Origin: Bacteroidota bacterium
GTDB taxonomy: Bacteria; Bacteroidota; Bacteroidia; Flavobacteriales; Crocinitomicaceae
Assembly: GCA_005798205.1 (NCBI GenBank)
Contig: SYKJ01000118.1
Location: forward strand, 1-5,989
Direction: 5' to 3'
Length of the DNA: 5,989 nt
In this document: in pieces, positions 5,686 to 5,989 of the stretch
Layout: each line of letters starts with the position of its first letter
How positions within the stretch are numbered: the stretch's first letter is position 1
Made by a program: the position numbers and the translations under genes
The notes under the pieces: generated by a model
Seen by the model: the letters and a program-made list of their open reading frames with translations, nothing else
Told to the model about the DNA's origin: nothing
Databases searched by the model: none

Positions 5686-5989
5686 ATGAATATTCCTGTT
5701 TCAATTTATACTGAAATGACGCCAAATCCCTCAACAATGAAGTTTGTGGCGAATAAATACTTATTAATCTCTGGTGATTCTGCTGAGTTTACCACAAAAA
5801 AAGAAGCCAAAGGATTTTCTCCGCTTGCAGAGGCACTTTTTGATTTCCCTTTTGTCAAAAATGTATTCATTGCTGCAAATTTTATTACCATTACCAAAAC
5901 TGATAATGTTCCTTGGGATTTCATCAATATGGAATTGAGAGAATTTATAAAGGAATGGATTGCAAATTCAAAAGATATTTTAATTCAGA
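5686..5989 (+). CDS. Nfu/NifU-family iron-sulfur cluster scaffold or carrier, N-terminal part, cut by window edge
   Basis: The first 101 codons are present and the frame is still open at the window end. The product begins MNIPVSIYTEMTPNPSTMKF and matches the Nfu N-terminal domain: the P-NP-TMKFV segment (12-21); the acidic and basic region that brings in SPLAEALFDFPFVKNVFIAANFITITK (about 45-71), a close match to the family's 'SPLA..LF..P.V..VF...dFiTvtK' pattern; and the VPWDFINMELREFIKEWI helix region (about 75-92). Nfu proteins carry assembled Fe-S clusters to apo-enzymes in the cytoplasm. The C-terminal NifU domain with its cluster-binding CxxC motif would lie beyond position 5989, so function cannot be confirmed here. 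The ATG at 5686 has an in-frame MTP 10 codons later as an alternative start, but IPVSIYTEMTPNP is the usual beginning in Bacteroidota homologues. It is divergent from the response regulator gene. Confidence 0.92.
   Translation, partial: MNIPVSIYTEMTPNPSTMKFVANKYLLISGDSAEFTTKKEAKGFSPLAEALFDFPFVKNVFIAANFITITKTDNVPWDFINMELREFIKEWIANSKDILIQ

Noticed and set aside
5706..5927. Minus-strand open frame of 73 codons opposite nfu
   Set aside because: The plus strand here encodes a clear Nfu N-terminal domain, so this is its shadow.

Overview
The window looks like chromosomal housekeeping DNA from a member of the Bacteroidota, most likely Flavobacteriales-like, although the family cannot be fixed from this sequence alone. 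The evidence is AT-rich DNA, exact matches to the Bacteroidota -7 promoter element (TAnnTTTG) in front of three transcription units, start codons without properly spaced Shine-Dalgarno sequences, and proteins typical of this phylum: an RprY-like response regulator, a secreted M23 peptidase with an Ig-like tail, and an Nfu-type NifU protein.

The left part (about 1-2460) is a minus-strand cluster. In transcription order it holds a small coiled-coil protein (2098-2409), zapA (1798-2094), rny (212-1741) and the 5' end of aroA (1-176, cut by the window edge). Gaps are 3, 56 and 35 bp, so one operon starting from a well-formed promoter at 2426-2454 is plausible. It links Z-ring assembly, membrane-anchored mRNA decay and the shikimate pathway.

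The centre (2496-4166, plus strand) is one secreted M23 metallopeptidase gene, divergent from the zapA cluster. It shares an 86-bp intergenic region with that cluster (2410-2495), which holds both promoters and a repeated pseudo-palindrome. The gene ends tail-to-tail with tsaB, and the two stop codons overlap.

The right part holds a minus-strand pair, an OmpR/RprY-type response regulator (4825-5514) followed by tsaB (4163-4828), coupled by a 4-bp ATGA overlap. A 171-bp divergent intergenic region (5515-5685) follows, and then the first 101 codons of an Nfu iron-sulfur scaffold gene on the plus strand (5686 to the window end).

I found no mobile element, CRISPR array, tRNA, rRNA or clear intrinsic terminator, and no evidence of a novel multi-gene system. 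The points most worth a second look are the uncharacterised coiled-coil protein beside zapA, the repeat pair in its promoter, a possibly leaderless peptidase mRNA, the orphan response regulator coupled to tsaB, and a hairpin touching the rny start codon.
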